Positions 14,939 to 16,378 of a DNA stretch of 16,378 bases are shown here, one piece after another; position 1 is the stretch's first letter, and every line of letters begins with the position of its first letter. This DNA is from Claveliimonas sp963592205. GTDB taxonomy: Bacteria > Bacillota > Clostridia > Lachnospirales > Lachnospiraceae. The notes beneath the pieces were generated by a model. That model was given only the letters and a program-made list of their open reading frames with translations, made no database searches and had not been told where the DNA came from. The stretch spans positions 1 to 16,378 of the forward strand of contig CAVAVU010000030.1 of NCBI GenBank assembly GCA_963592205.1, in the 5' to 3' direction. The translations under genes and the position numbers were made by a program.

Positions 14939-15940
14939 ATGAAGAACTATGAAAAGGGAATAATTCCGCGAGTGATATGGGGTAGCGGAAGTGCAGCCCG
15001 TATCGCACCGGAACTGGTGAAGCTTGGAGCACAGAATTGTCTGATCGTATCCGGAAAGCATATGATCCATCATCAGATAACAACACAGATCCTGAAAGAG
15101 ATAGAAGCAGAAGGAATCGCATATCAGGTATACTCCGATGTGACGCCGGAGCCGACCGATATTGTGTGTATGGAAATCGCAGAGAGGATTAAAAATATGC
15201 AGGCAGACTGTGTGATCAGCAGTACAATCCACGGGCTCAAATTCAGCTTTGGCAACAGTCATATTTCACCGGATCTGGCAGTGATCGATCCAGAGTTTAC
15301 GCTTGGAATGCCGGCAAAGGCAACGCTATACGGAGGACTTGATACACTGGCGCATACGGTCGAGATCATCGTAGGGATTGCATCGAATGAATATACGAAT
15401 ACGATTCTGTTGAAATGTGTGGAGAAGGTTTGGAAATGGCTTCCGGTGGCAGTGAATGAGCCGGATAATCTGGAAGCAAGAGAGCAGCTTTCCTGGGCGG
15501 CGCACAACGCACTTGCCAATGGCGGAGTTCCGAATGGCCATGCAGTGGCACATGCGATTGGAAGCATTTATCATATTACACACGGACATGCCTGCGCGAT
15601 GGTACTTCCGACGGTAATCCGTCATTTTGCGGAATATGCCGCAGATGAGATCAGAGAACTGGCAGCTGTAATGGGTATGTCAGTGTGTGATGATCTGGCC
15701 ACAAATGCAGACAGAGTGGCGGACGCGATTCTGGCATTCTATAAAGATGCAGGATTGAAGCCATTAAAGGAGACTCTTGCTGAGCGTGGATTGGCTGAAA
15801 GTGAACAAGAATTTACAGAAAAAATGATTCCATTCATATTGGATGACTTTAAGTCAAAAGCATGGATGCCTCCGATCCATACAGGAGATTACAAACAGAA
15901 AGTGGGAAAAGTCTGCTCCATGATATACGAAGAGCAGTAA
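14939..15940 (+). CDS. Iron-containing alcohol dehydrogenase with internal deletion of the NAD-binding core
   Basis: A 333-residue member of the type III (iron-dependent) alcohol dehydrogenase family, whose usual length is about 380. The C-terminal helical domain is well kept and has all four metal-ligand positions: D135 and H139 (YGGLDTLAHTVE), H201 (PNGHAVAH) and H215 (THGHA). The N-terminal strand IPRVIWGSGS is also present. However, residues 88-110 run MQADCVIS directly into STIHGLKFSFGN, so the GGGSxxDxAK dinucleotide loop and the TTxGTGSE segment expected between them are absent. The frame is otherwise clean, with no stop. It is likely inactive as a dehydrogenase or recently damaged. 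A ribosome site AAGGAG overlaps the end of the upstream gene. Confidence 0.88.
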   Translation: MKNYEKGIIPRVIWGSGSAARIAPELVKLGAQNCLIVSGKHMIHHQITTQILKEIEAEGIAYQVYSDVTPEPTDIVCMEIAERIKNMQADCVISSTIHGLKFSFGNSHISPDLAVIDPEFTLGMPAKATLYGGLDTLAHTVEIIVGIASNEYTNTILLKCVEKVWKWLPVAVNEPDNLEAREQLSWAAHNALANGGVPNGHAVAHAIGSIYHITHGHACAMVLPTVIRHFAEYAADEIRELAAVMGMSVCDDLATNADRVADAILAFYKDAGLKPLKETLAERGLAESEQEFTEKMIPFILDDFKSKAWMPPIHTGDYKQKVGKVCSMIYEEQ

Positions 15941-15987
15941 GACAATAATCGAACAGGTTGACACCTACTCGATTATTGTCTTACTGC
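15934..15987. repeat. 19-bp perfect inverted repeat overlapping the dehydrogenase stop codon
   Basis: 15934-15952 and 15969-15987 are exact reverse complements (19 bp, starting GCAGTAAGAC). The 16-base loop can close further with AGGT/ACCT. The left arm includes the last codon and stop of the dehydrogenase. No T-run follows on either strand, so it may act as a 3' stability element or a non-canonical terminator. Confidence 0.8.
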
Positions 15988-16001
15988 ATAGCGGCTTATT
16001 G

Positions 16002-16053
16002 CACAAAATAAATCCGCTGTGCCAATATCTTAATTATCAGTACAGCGGATTTA
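16002..16053 (-). terminator. Minus-strand terminator
   Basis: TAAATCCGCTGT (16009-16020) and ACAGCGGATTTA (16042-16053) form a perfect 12-bp stem with a 21-base loop. On the minus strand the stem is followed by TTTTG after the 3' arm, giving a T-rich tail, while on plus no T-run follows. It therefore serves a transcript coming from the right. Confidence 0.65.
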
Positions 16054-16068
16054 AACCACATCGTCCAT
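16051..16068 (-). other. Five-codon mini-ORF with perfect Shine-Dalgarno site
   Basis: On the minus strand AGGAGG (16077-16082) stands 8 bases before ATG, and the frame reads MDDVV then TAA. The stop codon lies in the terminator stem. It may be a leader peptide, a small regulatory RNA or the scar of a deleted gene. The rest of 16083-16378 is very AT-rich; I see no gene there, only short frames on both strands. Confidence 0.4.
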
Positions 16069-16378
16069 TGGACTAACCTCCTATTAAATTATTTATCTAT
16101 CTTAAACTATCTGCAATAGTGTAATGTGGTAATTTGTTTTTTTCTTTTCTTTTTATTCTAATGTATTAGCACATTCAACTTTACCGTTTACCTGTTATTC
16201 ATATAATTTAGATAGATTCTTTGAAGTGTTTTACTTAGTACATTGGACCATACCTCGTTTCATAAATTTTACGTTCTAAATTGGATTTACGTTTTTGGTG
16301 GTCTGTCCTCCTTTTCGTTAGATTTTATTTTCTTTAGGTATTTCCTTTTGTTGAGTTTATAATATCTCATTACTTGTG

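Noticed and set aside
14624..15262. Minus-strand open frame of 212 codons across the reductase-dehydrogenase junction
   Set aside because: It is antisense to two genes with clear catalytic motifs, has a Cys/His/Tyr-rich composition typical of antisense frames and no ribosome site.
13790..16171. 13-base direct repeat TAATGTATTAGCA at 13790-13802 and 16159-16171
   Set aside because: AT-rich, with no further similarity around it; one such match in a 16-kb window is expected by chance. I considered it as a sign of a second IS110 remnant and dropped it.

Overview
The window looks like chromosome from a gut Firmicute of the Lachnospiraceae type (Blautia, Dorea or Ruminococcus-like). The evidence is the order tig-clpP-clpX-lon-engB, strong AGGAGG ribosome binding sites, proteins of clostridial character and a bile salt hydrolase. 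The genus is an inference and cannot be fixed from the sequence alone.

Layout. Positions 86-529 (minus) hold a CYTH-domain protein, divergent from a DJ-1/PfpI protein (655-1206). Positions 1338-8789 hold a protein quality-control cluster, all on plus: trigger factor, ClpP, ClpX, Lon, the ribosome-assembly GTPase EngB and an AI-2E/PerM-family membrane protein. It closes with a strong 18-bp hairpin terminator (8799-8848). Hairpins between clpP and clpX and between clpX and lon may partly uncouple the cluster. Positions 8878-10022 (minus) hold two half-size CHR (chromate-type) transporter subunits with a 4-base overlap. Across an 81-base interrupted palindrome lies a divergent choloylglycine hydrolase (10281-11255), followed by a Uma2-family nuclease-like protein with its own sigma-A-like promoter and by two possible very small genes.

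The accessory part runs from about 12487 to about 13994. It is an IS110-family insertion sequence on the minus strand: a DEDD transposase of 405 residues with a structured non-coding region of about 220 bases upstream, where IS110-group elements are known to encode their bridge RNA. A 10-base stretch, mostly in a hairpin loop of this region, is exactly complementary to the far end of the element, as expected of a guide, although strand and role are unresolved. The element lies between a near-consensus promoter (12403-12431) and an aldo/keto reductase-alcohol dehydrogenase pair (14060-15940), so it probably split that operon from its promoter.

The alcohol dehydrogenase keeps all four metal-ligand positions but has lost about 50 residues carrying the glycine-rich NAD-binding motif, apparently by a clean in-frame deletion. 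The last 440 bases contain no normal gene. They hold two large hairpins and a minus-strand mini-ORF of five codons with a perfect Shine-Dalgarno site running straight into a terminator.

No rRNA, tRNA, CRISPR array or prophage was seen. The best candidates for follow-up are the IS110 bridge-RNA locus and the internally deleted dehydrogenase.
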